A stretch of 64,000 nucleotides of DNA from Oceanirhabdus sp942490885 (lineage in GTDB: Bacteria > Bacillota > Clostridia > Clostridiales > Clostridiaceae), in assembly GCA_942490885.1 (NCBI GenBank), contig CALNYT010000002.1:62001-126000 (forward strand). The letters are read 5' to 3'. Position 1 is the stretch's first letter. Every line of letters starts with the position of its first letter. The notes under the pieces are model-generated. The model was not told where the DNA came from, made no database searches, and was given only the letters and a program-made list of their open reading frames with translations. Both the position numbers and the translations under genes were made by a program. Shown one piece after another: positions 8,904 through 19,924 of the stretch.

Positions 8904-9081
8904 ATTTTTACCAGGCAGAATGTAATATTTTATAATGATAAACCAAGTATCTTCAAGGGTTAGGATCCATTTTAATTTGAAAATAAAAAAAACAAATTCT
9001 AGCTGGTAAAATAGTAATGAAATGTGGAAATATCAAGGATTGTAGTGTATACTGATATTTAAGAATGGCTGTTTTTCAAGT
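8904..9081 (+). promoter_or_regulatory. Leader of CRISPR array 1
   Basis: The 52 bases at 9024-9075, starting GTGGAAATATCAAGG and including TGTATACTGATATTTA, match the segment before array 2 (24438-24489) except at a few positions. Both leaders also share TTTTACCAGG far upstream (8906 here) and TGGTAAAAT 77-78 bases before the first repeat (9004 here). These two motifs form an inverted repeat. The leader marks the end where new spacers are inserted and should carry the promoter for the pre-crRNA, so array 1 reads left to right. Confidence 0.85.
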
Positions 9082-12000
9082 CTTTAACCTCAACATGGGA
9101 TGTATTTAAATATGTTGATGTACTACCAGGTAATTATGATGAGTTAGCTTTAACCTCAACATGGGATGTATTTAAATTCCGTTTTCTTTAAAATATTAAT
9201 CAATGTTGAATATCTTTAACCTCAACATGGGATGTATTTAAATTCGACTTTAGCTCCTAAAGTCTTTATATATTTAATCCTTTAACCTCAACATGGGATG
9301 TATTTAAATTCATACCAACTTGCATCACTTGAATTTGTTGATTTACTTTAACCTCAACATGGGATGTATTTAAATTGAGGACAGGTTCTTCTATGATGAT
9401 CCATAAACCTTCTTTAACCTCAACATGGGATGTATTTAAATTTATCTTCTACATACTTATCAAACTTCCTAAAAGCACTTTAACCTCAACATGGGATGTA
9501 TTTAAATTTTTCTCTCATTTTTATATCAAATACTAACTGTCTTCCTTTAACCTCAACATGGGATGTATTTAAATAATGGAAGATACTGAAGTTTTTAATA
9601 ATACTGATGTCTTTAACCTCAACATGGGATGTATTTAAATTTTGTTTTCTCTAAAATTTGCATTAAAGTTGTATATCTTTAACCTCAACATGGGATGTAT
9701 TTAAATTCTTCTTTAAAGCTTATAGATTTTACTCTTGATGCCCTTTAACCTCAACATGGGATGTATTTAAATAAAGCATATGGAATGCACTCAATAATTC
9801 CCTTTCCCTTTAACCTCAACATGGGATGTATTTAAATTCCTTAGAACACTCGATTTCTTTTAATAACTTAAATCTTTAACCTCAACATGGGATGTATTTA
9901 AATTTAGTACCATCTGCATCAGTAAATTGATCATCTATCTTTAACCTCAACATGGGATGTATTTAAATGCTTCTAGTTGCATGCTTCTCTTATCTTTATG
10001 TTTCCTTTAACCTCAACATGGGATGTATTTAAATGAAAAATAATAAAGAAGAGAGAGGTATGAAGACTGCTTTAACCTCAACATGGGATGTATTTAAATA
10101 TGCAAGGCCATGAAAAACGCACAAATTAATCATGCTTTAACCTCAACATGGGATGTATTTAAATGGTAAAAGTAAATAGAGTTATTAGAATTCCTAAAGC
10201 TTTAACCTCAACATGGGATGTATTTAAATATGCTCGTCCTCTACCATCTCTATAAAATAATTCCTTTAACCTCAACATGGGATGTATTTAAATTATATTA
10301 TTGCTTTGCCATCATTTATTTTTAAACTACTTTAACCTCAACATGGGATGTATTTAAATTATTCAATATTTTCTAAATAACTAGATTCTATTACTTTAAC
10401 CTCAACATGGGATGTATTTAAATACACCATTAACCTTAACTTGTATTGTATCTTTGTTCTTTAACCTCAACATGGGATGTATTTAAATGTTAATATTTCT
10501 TTATCTCGCACACCTTTACACACGCTTTAACCTCAACATGGGATGTATTTAAATATTTGTCATTTCTTTTCTTGCTTGTTTCATTATTTTCTTTAACCTC
10601 AACATGGGATGTATTTAAATTCTTCCATGCGATATGGAAATGCATTCCATATATACTTTAACCTCAACATGGGATGTATTTAAATTAAGTGGAAAAGGCT
10701 TTCGTGTGCACGTTCGTTACCTTTAACCTCAACATGGGATGTATTTAAATAAAGGATTAAGTGAAATTAAAAGCAAAGTATTTACCTTTAACCTCAACAT
10801 GGGATGTATTTAAATTGTCTTTATTTTGATATACATAAAATTTAAGTTTCCCTTTAACCTCAACATGGGATGTATTTAAATTAAATTTTGTTAACTCGTC
10901 GCATAACAGTTTGTTGCTTTAACCTCAACATGGGATGTATTTAAATTTTTACGGCAGAAGATGGAAGGATTCTTTGTTATGCTTTAACCTCAACATGGGA
11001 TGTATTTAAATGAGCCACATTTTGGACATTTAAAAATATTATTCCTCTTTAACCTCAACATGGGATGTATTTAAATATTTATGATGTAATTAAAATAAAT
11101 TGATTAAAAAAGCTTTAACCTCAACATGGGATGTATTTAAATATTATAAAAATAAAATAAAAAAATATTAAATAATTCTTTAACCTCAACATGGGATGTA
11201 TTTAAATGGTTATAATGGTGGGAAAACAGAAGTTGATAGCGATACTTTAACCTCAACATGGGATGTATTTAAATGAAATAAACTTACCTGGTAATTCTAA
11301 AACTACTGCCTTTAACCTCAACATGGGATGTATTTAAATCTGTCAAAATCAAAGAATGAAGAGGCCATAGATGCCTTTAACCTCAACATGGGATGTATTT
11401 AAATGATAGTAGAGAAGCATGTAGAATATTACATGAATCTTTAACCTCAACATGGGATGTATTTAAATTTTTACGGCAGAAGATGGAAGGATTCTTTGTT
11501 ATGCTTTAACCTCAACATGGGATGTATTTAAATAGGATTAACTTTTCACCCTTCTCGTTTTTATCTGCTTTAACCTCAACATGGGATGTATTTAAATTTA
11601 ATTATAACCAAAAATAATGGGACCATGGAAATCTTTAACCTCAACATGGGATGTATTTAAATGCTTGTCCAATTGCCCAGGCTTGTCCATCCCAGGGCTT
11701 TAACCTCAACATGGGATGTATTTAAATACTCCAAGGAAGTGAATTACCTGGTGGTTAACAGCAGCTTTAACCTCAACATGGGATGTATTTAAATACATAA
11801 TCAATTGCTTTTACTGGTACTCCAATATTCTTTAACCTCAACATGGGATGTATTTAAATTCAACACCTGTATTGTTACTTAAATATCCTTGTTCCTTTAA
11901 CCTCAACATGGGATGTATTTAAATTTTAGTAGACGTATACATGCCTAAAAGATTCAGCACCTTTAACCTCAACATGGGATGTATTTAAATTCCGTTACAT

Positions 12001-15000
12001 TGTCTATATGGTCTTTCAATGTATTACTTTAACCTCAACATGGGATGTATTTAAATATGACTTTTTTCCACCCTTATCAACCTCAATAGTTCTTTAACCT
12101 CAACATGGGATGTATTTAAATTCTGATGTTATACTAAATCCCAATCCTTTTCCGTTCTTTAACCTCAACATGGGATGTATTTAAATAACTGTTGCTAGAC
12201 ATCTTTGCACTAAAAAATATAACTTTAACCTCAACATGGGATGTATTTAAATGGTAAACAAAAGAAAATGTTTAAATTGACTCAAGTACTTTAACCTCAA
12301 CATGGGATGTATTTAAATGCTCCTCCGCTAGGGTCTCCAGTCCCATGAGTGATTCTTTAACCTCAACATGGGATGTATTTAAATTGATATGACTCTCCTT
12401 ATTAATACACGTTTTCGTGTACTTTAACCTCAACATGGGATGTATTTAAATATAAATTGTAATATAGTTTCGGCTATAAGCTTTGCCTTTAACCTCAACA
12501 TGGGATGTATTTAAATTTCCAATTTAATTCAGGCAGTTCAACATCTATGATCCTTTAACCTCAACATGGGATGTATTTAAATTAATGTGTCTTGTGATGG
12601 TAGTATTTCAGTATTTCTTTAACCTCAACATGGGATGTATTTAAATTGTTATTGTTAAATGTTAAATGTTTAGGTAATATCTTTAACCTCAACATGGGAT
12701 GTATTTAAATAATCGTACTTTTGGTGTGTACTCATAACCACTTATCTTTAACCTCAACATGGGATGTATTTAAATAAGAAATGATAGTTAAACATCTTAC
12801 CGGGGATTGGCTTTAACCTCAACATGGGATGTATTTAAATTGAATTGGAAGATTTCTTGTTCTACCACCATTTGTCTTTAACCTCAACATGGGATGTATT
12901 TAAATATGGTGCTGGAGTACAAATACAGACAACTAATCCCTTCTTTAACCTCAACATGGGATGTATTTAAATAAATAGTTAATGGAATAGTAAGCAATGA
13001 TACAGCTAACTTTAACCTCAACATGGGATGTATTTAAATCCAGAGAGATCATTGACATCCAATAAAGCTTTAAGTCCTTTAACCTCAACATGGGATGTAT
13101 TTAAATCAAGTTAATAGAATATTAGAACAAAAGATTACAATTCTTTAACCTCAACATGGGATGTATTTAAATATACTTGAGTTGCAGAAGTTTCTCAATT
13201 CACAAGGGCTTTAACCTCAACATGGGATGTATTTAAATAACAAAAGGGTATATGGGTTTGCAAATATATTGCACTTTAACCTCAACATGGGATGTATTTA
13301 AATCTAAGTGCTTAACAAGAAAGTTATCCGGTTGAAGCTTTAACCTCAACATGGGATGTATTTAAATACCATTGAGAGTGATTCTCCAGCACCCTCAAGT
13401 ACTCTTTAACCTCAACATGGGATGTATTTAAATTTTATGTACTTACTCATGCTGATAGTTTTCTTTTTCTTTAACCTCAACATGGGATGTATTTAAATCG
13501 TGAAACAATATAAAAATGTCCTTTGCTGAAAACTTTAACCTCAACATGGGATGTATTTAAATTGAAGGAGGCTAGTCCAATTTAGGATCCATAAAACTTT
13601 AACCTCAACATGGGATGTATTTAAATTCAATACAAAATTTCCTTTCGACTACTATGTCATCCTTTAACCTCAACATGGGATGTATTTAAATATGTCATAT
13701 TTACCACAACCCTTAACCTCTACAGTCTTTAACCTCAACATGGGATGTATTTAAATTGGTGGGGCAACAACAGTAAAGGGAGTGGGTATGGCTTTAACCT
13801 CAACATGGGATGTATTTAAATCAGTAAAACTAGGAGAGATGGTTATTGATGTGGAACCTTTAACCTCAACATGGGATGTATTTAAATAAAAGAATTATCA
13901 TTAAAAAGTAGAAGTTCAGCAGCTTTAACCTCAACATGGGATGTATTTAAATTACAAATAAATTCTTTCAGTCAAAGGATCCTTTACTACTTTAACCTCA
14001 ACATGGGATGTATTTAAATAGCGGTATCGGCACATCTATTTTAAGAGTTGGAAGCCTTTAACCTCAACATGGGATGTATTTAAATATGTCATATTTACCA
14101 CAACCCTTAACCTCTACAGTCTTTAACCTCAACATGGGATGTATTTAAATTGGTGGGGCAACAACAGTAAAGGGAGTGGGTATGGCTTTAACCTCAACAT
14201 GGGATGTATTTAAATAAAAGAATTATCATTAAAAAGTAGAAGTTCAGCAGCTTTAACCTCAACATGGGATGTATTTAAATTACAAATAAATTCTTTCAGT
14301 CAAAGGATCCTTTACTACTTTAACCTCAACATGGGATGTATTTAAATAGCGGTATCGGCACATCTATTTTAAGAGTTGGAAGCCTTTAACCTCAACATGG
14401 GATGTATTTAAATCTGGTTCAAAGGCTTTAACATGGAAATTAAAATACACTTTAACCTCAACATGGGATGTATTTAAATGAAAATTTGAACAGATTACCG
14501 ATATGAATTATCATATCTTTAACCTCAACATGGGATGTATTTAAATGGAACATCAAATGCTATTTCATTAATGCTATTTACTTTAACCTCAACATGGGAT
14601 GTATTTAAATTCATTATCCCATCTTATTTGCCTTAAAACTGTTCTTCTTTAACCTCAACATGGGATGTATTTAAATCCAGTGCAAAGTTATGCAAAAGTA
14701 AAGTAATTAATACTTTAACCTCAACATGGGATGTATTTAAATTTCCATTTTAGTAAATCTTCCTTTTTGGACTTGATTACTTTAACCTCAACATGGGATG
14801 TATTTAAATAAGATGATAATTTTCCAGCATCAGCAGCAATTACCGCCTTTAACCTCAACATGGGATGTATTTAAATAGACATATCCCTATAGAATTACTA
14901 TTAGATCCTTTCTTTAACCTCAACATGGGATGTATTTAAATAATTTAAATATTGTTAAATTTATGAGTATGAATACCTTTAACCTCAACATGGGATGTAT

Positions 15001-15386
15001 TTAAATTGGTGGGGCAACAACAGTAAAGGGAGTGGGTATGGCTTTAACCTCAACATGGGATGTATTTAAATCTAATAGCAGGAACTAAGCAGAGAGCACA
15101 GTTTTTCTTTAACCTCAACATGGGATGTATTTAAATTAAAGAATATCCTTACTAATGTTTATATGGTAAACTTTAACCTCAACATGGGATGTATTTAAAT
15201 CCTTGTTTGAATGCCTTAACACATGCTAATTCTAACTTTAACCTCAACATGGGATGTATTTAAATTAAATTTCACAACACAAATTGTGATTTTTTAATTC
15301 ACTTTAACCTCAACATGGGATGTATTTAAATTTGATTTGTTCCGCATAACTCCATGCCCCGTTATACTTTAGCCTCAACATGGGAT
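9082..15386 (+). CRISPR. CRISPR array 1: 96 intact repeats, 96 spacers, one decayed terminal repeat
   Basis: The 30-base repeat begins CTTTAACCTCAACATGG and ends GATGTATTTAAAT. I counted 96 identical copies at a spacing of about 65.5 bases, with spacers of 34-38 bases. A 97th copy at 15367 reads CTTTAGCCTCAACATGGGAT and then loses the repeat, marking the old trailer end. The 3' eight bases ATTTAAAT are the expected 5' handle of mature type I-B crRNAs after Cas6 cleavage. Spacer 29 (10947-10981) equals spacer 37 (11469-11503). Spacers 71-76 are largely duplicated as 77-81, and spacer 72 occurs a third time at 15007-15041. The count is by eye and could be off by one. Confidence 0.98.
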
Positions 15387-15387
15387 A

Positions 15388-15570
15388 CGGAGTATAGATA
15401 TTAACTTTCCAGTTATTAAATTAGAATTAAAAAATAGTTCGATAAGGTGGTATATAAATGACCTTTTATTAGCAGGTTTTCAAGTGGAATCTACTAGAGG
15501 GAAAGCTGGAGGATACAAGTTAGATAGAGCAATGTGTACAAATAATATTTATAGACTGATAGAAAGTTAA
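15388..15570 (+). pseudogene. Remnant of an HTH (WYL/HTH_11-type) transcriptional regulator
   Basis: An open frame runs straight out of the decayed last repeat to the TAA at 15568-15570, with no start codon of its own in a sensible place. It encodes SSIRWYINDLLLAGFQVEST followed by RGKAGGYKLDRA. The pattern 'R-x-I-x-D-L-x-x-A-G-F-x-x-x-x-x-R-G-x-x-G-G-Y-x-L' is the wing and recognition helix of DeoR/WYL-type regulators (I-Y-R-D-I-x-x-L-x-x-A-G ... G-G-Y-x-L). The N-terminal helix is missing and the protein stops soon after. Regulators of this group often sit beside type I CRISPR loci, so this could be the remains of the cas regulator. Family assignment is by pattern only. Confidence 0.5.
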
Positions 15571-15729
15571 TATAACTCAAATATACCATAAAATATTATC
15601 GAATCAAGGTTAATCATAAACATAAAATCTCCACAATATATAGAGTATTGTTGGTCAATGGGTCGATATAAATAACATTATTTACAAATTAAAACAAATA
15701 ATATAAAATAGTGTAAAGGAGGTGGTAAA

Positions 15730-16422
15730 ATGAAAGTATTTGAAATATCTATTTTAGTATTTTTAATTAAGGATATAGATTCAAAAGATGCTTTTTCAAA
15801 GATAGGTGAGTTTATCGACAGTGGTTTAGCAAAAAAAACTGAATTATTGGAGATGCATAATAAGAACACATACAAAAATTATTGTTTCTGTTCCATGCAT
15901 CCATTAGAACTAGATAAAATCTATAAAGCAGGAAATACTTATACAATAAGAATGAGAACCGTGGATTATGAGTTAGCAAATTTTTTCAACAAAGAATTAG
16001 TAAATCATTTTAATGACAATATAAAAGCGTTGACTTCAACTGTAAGAATATTACCTAAAAAGCATATAGAAAAAATTTATTCAATAACTCCATTAATATT
16101 AAAAACAAATGAAGGATATTGGAAAGGGAATCTTTCTTTAGATGACTTTGAAAGAAGATTTAAAGAAAATCTAATAAAGAAATACAATTTACTAATGAAT
16201 ACAAAAATAAATGAAGATTTTCAGTTATATACAGCTATAGAATTTAAAAATAAAAAACCTGTAGCTATAAGTTACAAAGGGAAAAAAATACTTGGAGATA
16301 AAATATCTATACATATTAGTGATGAAAAAATAGCTCAAGACTTAGCGTACATGAGCTTAGGAACAGGAGTTTCAGAGATGAATGCTAGGGGTGCCGGTTA
16401 TATGAATGTTAAGTGGTTATAA
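15730..16422 (+). CDS. cas6: Cas6, CRISPR repeat endoribonuclease (type I-B)
   Basis: 230 residues, ATG nine bases after AAGGAGGTGG. Cas6 cuts the pre-crRNA within each repeat and leaves an eight-base 5' handle. The family's C-terminal glycine-rich loop is clear: YMSLGTGVSEMNARGAGYMNVKWL at the extreme end. The length and the RAMP-like alternation of strands (YTIRMRTVDYELANFF, PVAISYKGKKILGDKISIHI) fit. A His as general base is probably one of those in the first third (MHNKNT or SMHPLEL); I cannot choose. It is the first gene of the eight-gene cas operon and is 15 bases from cas8b. Confidence 0.93.
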   Translation: MKVFEISILVFLIKDIDSKDAFSKIGEFIDSGLAKKTELLEMHNKNTYKNYCFCSMHPLELDKIYKAGNTYTIRMRTVDYELANFFNKELVNHFNDNIKALTSTVRILPKKHIEKIYSITPLILKTNEGYWKGNLSLDDFERRFKENLIKKYNLLMNTKINEDFQLYTAIEFKNKKPVAISYKGKKILGDKISIHISDEKIAQDLAYMSLGTGVSEMNARGAGYMNVKWL

Positions 16423-16437
16423 AAAGGTGGTGATTAA

Positions 16438-18189
16438 GTGTTAAGCCAAGCTTTAGAAATATTTAAGAAAGAATATGAAGAAAAAGGTGATAGGTTGATT
16501 TTAGATGCATACATTCCAGCTGATGGAACATATGTAGTGGTTAAACCTAGTGGAGATGGTTTTGTTATTGAGGATACCTTTGACATTAAACTTGATAAAA
16601 AAACTAGAACTATAGACAGAACAGTAAGTGACTATATGAAGTTTGTATGTTTAGCTGATTATTATAGCAAAGTAACGGATGTAGATAAAGCTATAGTATC
16701 AAGTAAGGGAAAGGTAATACAATCAAACAACTACCTATCGTTTATTATAAAAAAAGAAAGTCTTACTAATGGAAAACTAACAGAAGAGATAATAGATAAG
16801 TATTATACCTTACTAGAAAATCCAAGATTAAAATACGGCAAAAAACCTAAATCTTTAACTTTATATGAACTAGCTGAAAAAAAGGTTGGAGAAGTAAATA
16901 AAGATAGATTAAATGAAATAAAAACATGGATTAAGGAAAATTTATTTGAAGCATTTAAAGAAAATACTGGTAAGGATTATTTAAAAATATTTTTTTATTA
17001 TTCAGATGAGGATTATATAAAAGAAAGTGAAAGATATTTTATTACTAATGTTTATAACAAGAATGATTTTAATGAAACAGTAAATAACGTTATATATGGA
17101 CTACCAAATGATAACATGGGTTTAAATTCAAAGAAGCCTTATTTAGAAAATAAAACAAGAAAAAATTCAACGCCATATTTAATCAATCAAGAAGAAGTTA
17201 TGTATCAAAAGAAGTTCTTTGATTATTTAATGAATCAAGCATCTGCGGGTAAAGTTAATATTTATATGGATAAAAAAATAGAAGCACTAAGCAATAAGGA
17301 AAGCATAAATAAAAAGTTTAGTGGGATATTTTTAAGAATTAAAAAAGGTAAAGAGGTAGAGATTCAAGACTATGATGTCATTTCTGAATTTAATCCTAAC
17401 CTTAAGAAAGACTTTGAATATAAGAACATCTTGAACATGGATTATGACAAACTAAAAGGTTCTTATGATAATTATACAACATTAAATAAAATACACGAAC
17501 TTATTAATGAAGTTATGTTTAGTAAATTTTTAAGTTCTAACTATTTTACCGAACCAAGTGATATATCAATAAATGATGGTGTTTTGAAATCTAATTTAAT
17601 GATTTGTAGAACGGCATTATTTAACTGGTTTTATAAGGGGAATGGGCAAAACATATGGGTATTACTTAATAAAGCGTCTTTAAGCTTAGTCAAAGGATCA
17701 ATCAAGAATGGGTATATGACAAAAGCGGCTGATCAGTTTAATTTAAGATTATCATTAAAGGAATATTTTGAAGGAGGGGAAGAAATGGCAGATGTAATAT
17801 TTGATGTAAAAAATAATTTGAGAAATAAAATTTCACAGAAAAGTACAAGCTTTATAGAAAATGATAGAGAATACTTTTTTGCAGTAGGGCAGTTGGTAAG
17901 CTTTTTCATATCAAGAAGTAAAGGAAAGAAAAAGCCACTTTCACTTGCAAATCCATTTATTAATGCCAAGAAAGATAAAGTTATAAAAGAGAAGATGAAA
18001 GGCCTATACAAAAAATATAATTATGATATAGAGAGCTACAACACTAAATTTAAAGGTCTATATGCTATGGTTATGTCATATCAAGTAGAGGATAAAATTG
18101 ATGAAGATATGATTATTGCTGGTTATTTACACAGCAACTTGATATATGAAAAAGATCAAGATAATAAGGAGATAGAGGATAATGAATAA
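16438..18189 (+). CDS. cas8b: Cas8b (Csh1-like), large subunit of the type I-B Cascade
   Basis: 583 residues from a GTG start nine bases after AAAGGTGGTG. The position between cas6 and a Csh2-type cas7, the length and the sequence (N-terminal ALEIFKKEYEEKGDRLILDAYIPADGTYVVV) fit the TM1802/Csh1 branch of Cas8b. The protein should recognise the PAM and help recruit Cas3. LICRTALFNWFYKGNG near residue 385 and the C-terminal helical part from about residue 450 are visible. That C-terminal part is preceded by an internal ribosome binding site and is listed separately as Cas11b. The gene overlaps cas7 by eight bases, which suggests translational coupling. Confidence 0.9.
   Translation: MLSQALEIFKKEYEEKGDRLILDAYIPADGTYVVVKPSGDGFVIEDTFDIKLDKKTRTIDRTVSDYMKFVCLADYYSKVTDVDKAIVSSKGKVIQSNNYLSFIIKKESLTNGKLTEEIIDKYYTLLENPRLKYGKKPKSLTLYELAEKKVGEVNKDRLNEIKTWIKENLFEAFKENTGKDYLKIFFYYSDEDYIKESERYFITNVYNKNDFNETVNNVIYGLPNDNMGLNSKKPYLENKTRKNSTPYLINQEEVMYQKKFFDYLMNQASAGKVNIYMDKKIEALSNKESINKKFSGIFLRIKKGKEVEIQDYDVISEFNPNLKKDFEYKNILNMDYDKLKGSYDNYTTLNKIHELINEVMFSKFLSSNYFTEPSDISINDGVLKSNLMICRTALFNWFYKGNGQNIWVLLNKASLSLVKGSIKNGYMTKAADQFNLRLSLKEYFEGGEEMADVIFDVKNNLRNKISQKSTSFIENDREYFFAVGQLVSFFISRSKGKKKPLSLANPFINAKKDKVIKEKMKGLYKKYNYDIESYNTKFKGLYAMVMSYQVEDKIDEDMIIAGYLHSNLIYEKDQDNKEIEDNE
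17785..18189 (+). CDS. cas11b: Cas11b small subunit, from an internal start within cas8b
   Basis: AAGGAGGGG at 17771-17779 is followed five bases later by ATG at 17785, in frame with cas8b at codon 450. This is a stronger ribosome binding site than that of cas8b itself. It would give a 134-residue, mostly helical protein (MADVIFDVKNNLRNKISQK ... EDKIDEDMIIAGYLHSN) ending at the same stop as Cas8b. In several type I-B, I-C and I-D systems the Cas11 small subunit is known to be made by such internal initiation. The sequence features are directly visible here; that the product is made is inference. Confidence 0.75.
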   Translation: MADVIFDVKNNLRNKISQKSTSFIENDREYFFAVGQLVSFFISRSKGKKKPLSLANPFINAKKDKVIKEKMKGLYKKYNYDIESYNTKFKGLYAMVMSYQVEDKIDEDMIIAGYLHSNLIYEKDQDNKEIEDNE

Positions 18190-19135
18190 AAGAATATATG
18201 GAATTATTGGAATAGCATCAATTATGTCTAACTGGAATGCGGACTTTACAGGATACCCAAAAACTGTATCAACAGGAGAGATTTTTGGAAGTGATAAAGC
18301 TTTAAAATATCCTATTAAAAAGATGTGGGAAAATCAAGGGGAAAAGGTTCTATATATAAAATCAATGAAGTTATCAGAAAGCAAAAAAGGTGAAGTAGAT
18401 TTAGTTCCAAGATCTTTAAAAGAAAGATACGAGCAAATTTTTGATGAAGAAGATTTAAAAAACTGTAAAGATAGTAAAAAAGTAATAACTAATTTATTTT
18501 CAGCTGTAGATGTTAAAAACTTTGGAGCAACATTTGCAGAAGCAGGAAATAATATCTCAATAACAGGAGCGGTTCAAATAGGACAAGGATTCAATAAGTA
18601 TGAAGATTCATATGCTGAAGAACAGCAAATTCTATCTCCGTTTAGAGATGCTTCAGATAAAGGAAATAAAAAAGAAAACCAAGACGAAGCTAAAAATTCT
18701 ACATTAGGTACAAAAATAGTAAGTAATGAAGCTCATTATTTTTATCCTTTTACAATTAATCCTTTAGCATATAAGGAGTTTGTAGATTTAGGAGTTACTA
18801 ATGGTTATACAGAAGAAGATTTTAATAAGTTTAAAGAAGCTGCATTATGCTCTGCAACTTCATTTGCTACCAATGCAAAGGTTGGTTGTGAAAATGAATT
18901 TGCACTATTTGTTGAAACTGAAAGCAATACATATCTTCCAACTCTTTCAGAATATGTAGAATTTGAAAAAGGCGAAGTTAAAAATACAATAACCTTAAAT
19001 TGTGGCGATTTATTAAACTCTTTAAAAGATAAAGTATTATCGATGGAAATTTACTATAATCCATATACTACAATAATTAATACTGATATAGAAGGAGTTA
19101 AGAAATATAATATATTTACAAAACAAGAGGTGTAA
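18182..19135 (+). CDS. cas7: Cas7 (Csh2-like), backbone subunit of Cascade
   Basis: 317 residues. The ATG overlaps the end of cas8b and has GGAGATAGAGG upstream within cas8b. The N-terminus RIYGIIGIASIMSNWNADFTG, then PKTVSTGEIFGSDKALKYPIKKMWENQG, is characteristic of Cas7/Csh2 of type I-B. VKNFGATFAEAGNNISITGAVQIGQG near residue 115 is the typical conserved core. Several copies coat the spacer part of the crRNA. Three bases separate it from cas5. Confidence 0.95.
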   Translation: MNKRIYGIIGIASIMSNWNADFTGYPKTVSTGEIFGSDKALKYPIKKMWENQGEKVLYIKSMKLSESKKGEVDLVPRSLKERYEQIFDEEDLKNCKDSKKVITNLFSAVDVKNFGATFAEAGNNISITGAVQIGQGFNKYEDSYAEEQQILSPFRDASDKGNKKENQDEAKNSTLGTKIVSNEAHYFYPFTINPLAYKEFVDLGVTNGYTEEDFNKFKEAALCSATSFATNAKVGCENEFALFVETESNTYLPTLSEYVEFEKGEVKNTITLNCGDLLNSLKDKVLSMEIYYNPYTTIINTDIEGVKKYNIFTKQEV

Positions 19136-19138
19136 AAT

Positions 19139-19921
19139 ATGGAGGTTATAAAATTCACTCTAGAGGGGAAATCTGGATTTTTCAAGAAGCCAGATGTTAA
19201 CACGTATCTATATTTTACCTATGGAAATATTCATAAGGTAGCTCTCCTAGGGATATTTGGAGCGATATTAGGTTATAAGGGATATAATCAAATGAGCTTT
19301 AATAAAAAATATAAAAAGGATTTTAAAGGATTCTTAGATGATAATGTAGGGTGTTATCCGGAATTCTACGAAAAACTAAATCATTTAAACATAGCAATCA
19401 CACCTAAAGAGGTTAGTATAAATAAGAAGATACAGGTTTTTAACAACTCCGTAGGATATGCATCTAAGGAACAAGGTGGAAACCTAATCGTAAAAGAGCA
19501 ATGGCTTGAAAATCCAAGTTGGGATATATATATAGCCATAGAGGATGAAGAAGGAAGAAAACTTGCTAAAGCTCTAATGGATAGAAGTTTTGTTTATATA
19601 CCTTACTTAGGCAAAAATGATCATTTAGCTGACATAAAAAATATTGAATTAATATCAGATGTTAAAGAGATAAATTCAGAGTGTACTATTAATAGCTTAT
19701 TTATTAAAGAAGATTTTGAAATGGTGGGAAATGATGATTCTGATGAATTTGATGAAGAGGAAATACCTATTTTTAAATATGAAGAAAAACTTCCTCTTAC
19801 CTTAGAAGAAACCACCAATAGATATGAATTAAGAAGCGTTATATATACGAATGAAAGGTTAAAGAAAAAAGGAAACACTTCTGTTTATAAGGTATGTGAT
19901 AAAAATATAGTATTTATTTAA
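19139..19921 (+). CDS. cas5b: Cas5b, crRNA 5'-handle-binding subunit
   Basis: 260 residues. The N-terminal RAMP segment EVIKFTLEGKSGFFKKPDVN, then TYGNIHKVALLGIFGAILGYKGYNQ, is the Cas5 signature (the G-x-x-A-x-F/L-x-x-P/x-x-x-x-Y pattern). A second conserved stretch, DIYIAIEDEEGRKLAKALMDRSFVYIPYLGKNDHLADI, lies at about 122-160. An acidic insertion DDSDEFDEEEIPIF occurs near 200. It binds the crRNA 5' handle and Cas8b at the base of the complex. It is the last gene of the effector set before a hairpin and cas3. Confidence 0.93.
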   Translation: MEVIKFTLEGKSGFFKKPDVNTYLYFTYGNIHKVALLGIFGAILGYKGYNQMSFNKKYKKDFKGFLDDNVGCYPEFYEKLNHLNIAITPKEVSINKKIQVFNNSVGYASKEQGGNLIVKEQWLENPSWDIYIAIEDEEGRKLAKALMDRSFVYIPYLGKNDHLADIKNIELISDVKEINSECTINSLFIKEDFEMVGNDDSDEFDEEEIPIFKYEEKLPLTLEETTNRYELRSVIYTNERLKKKGNTSVYKVCDKNIVFI

Positions 19922-19924
19922 AAT

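Noticed and set aside
13692..13726. Spacer containing CCTTAACCTC, resembling part of the repeat
   Set aside because: Only ten bases match and the spacer length is normal; it is not a degenerate repeat.
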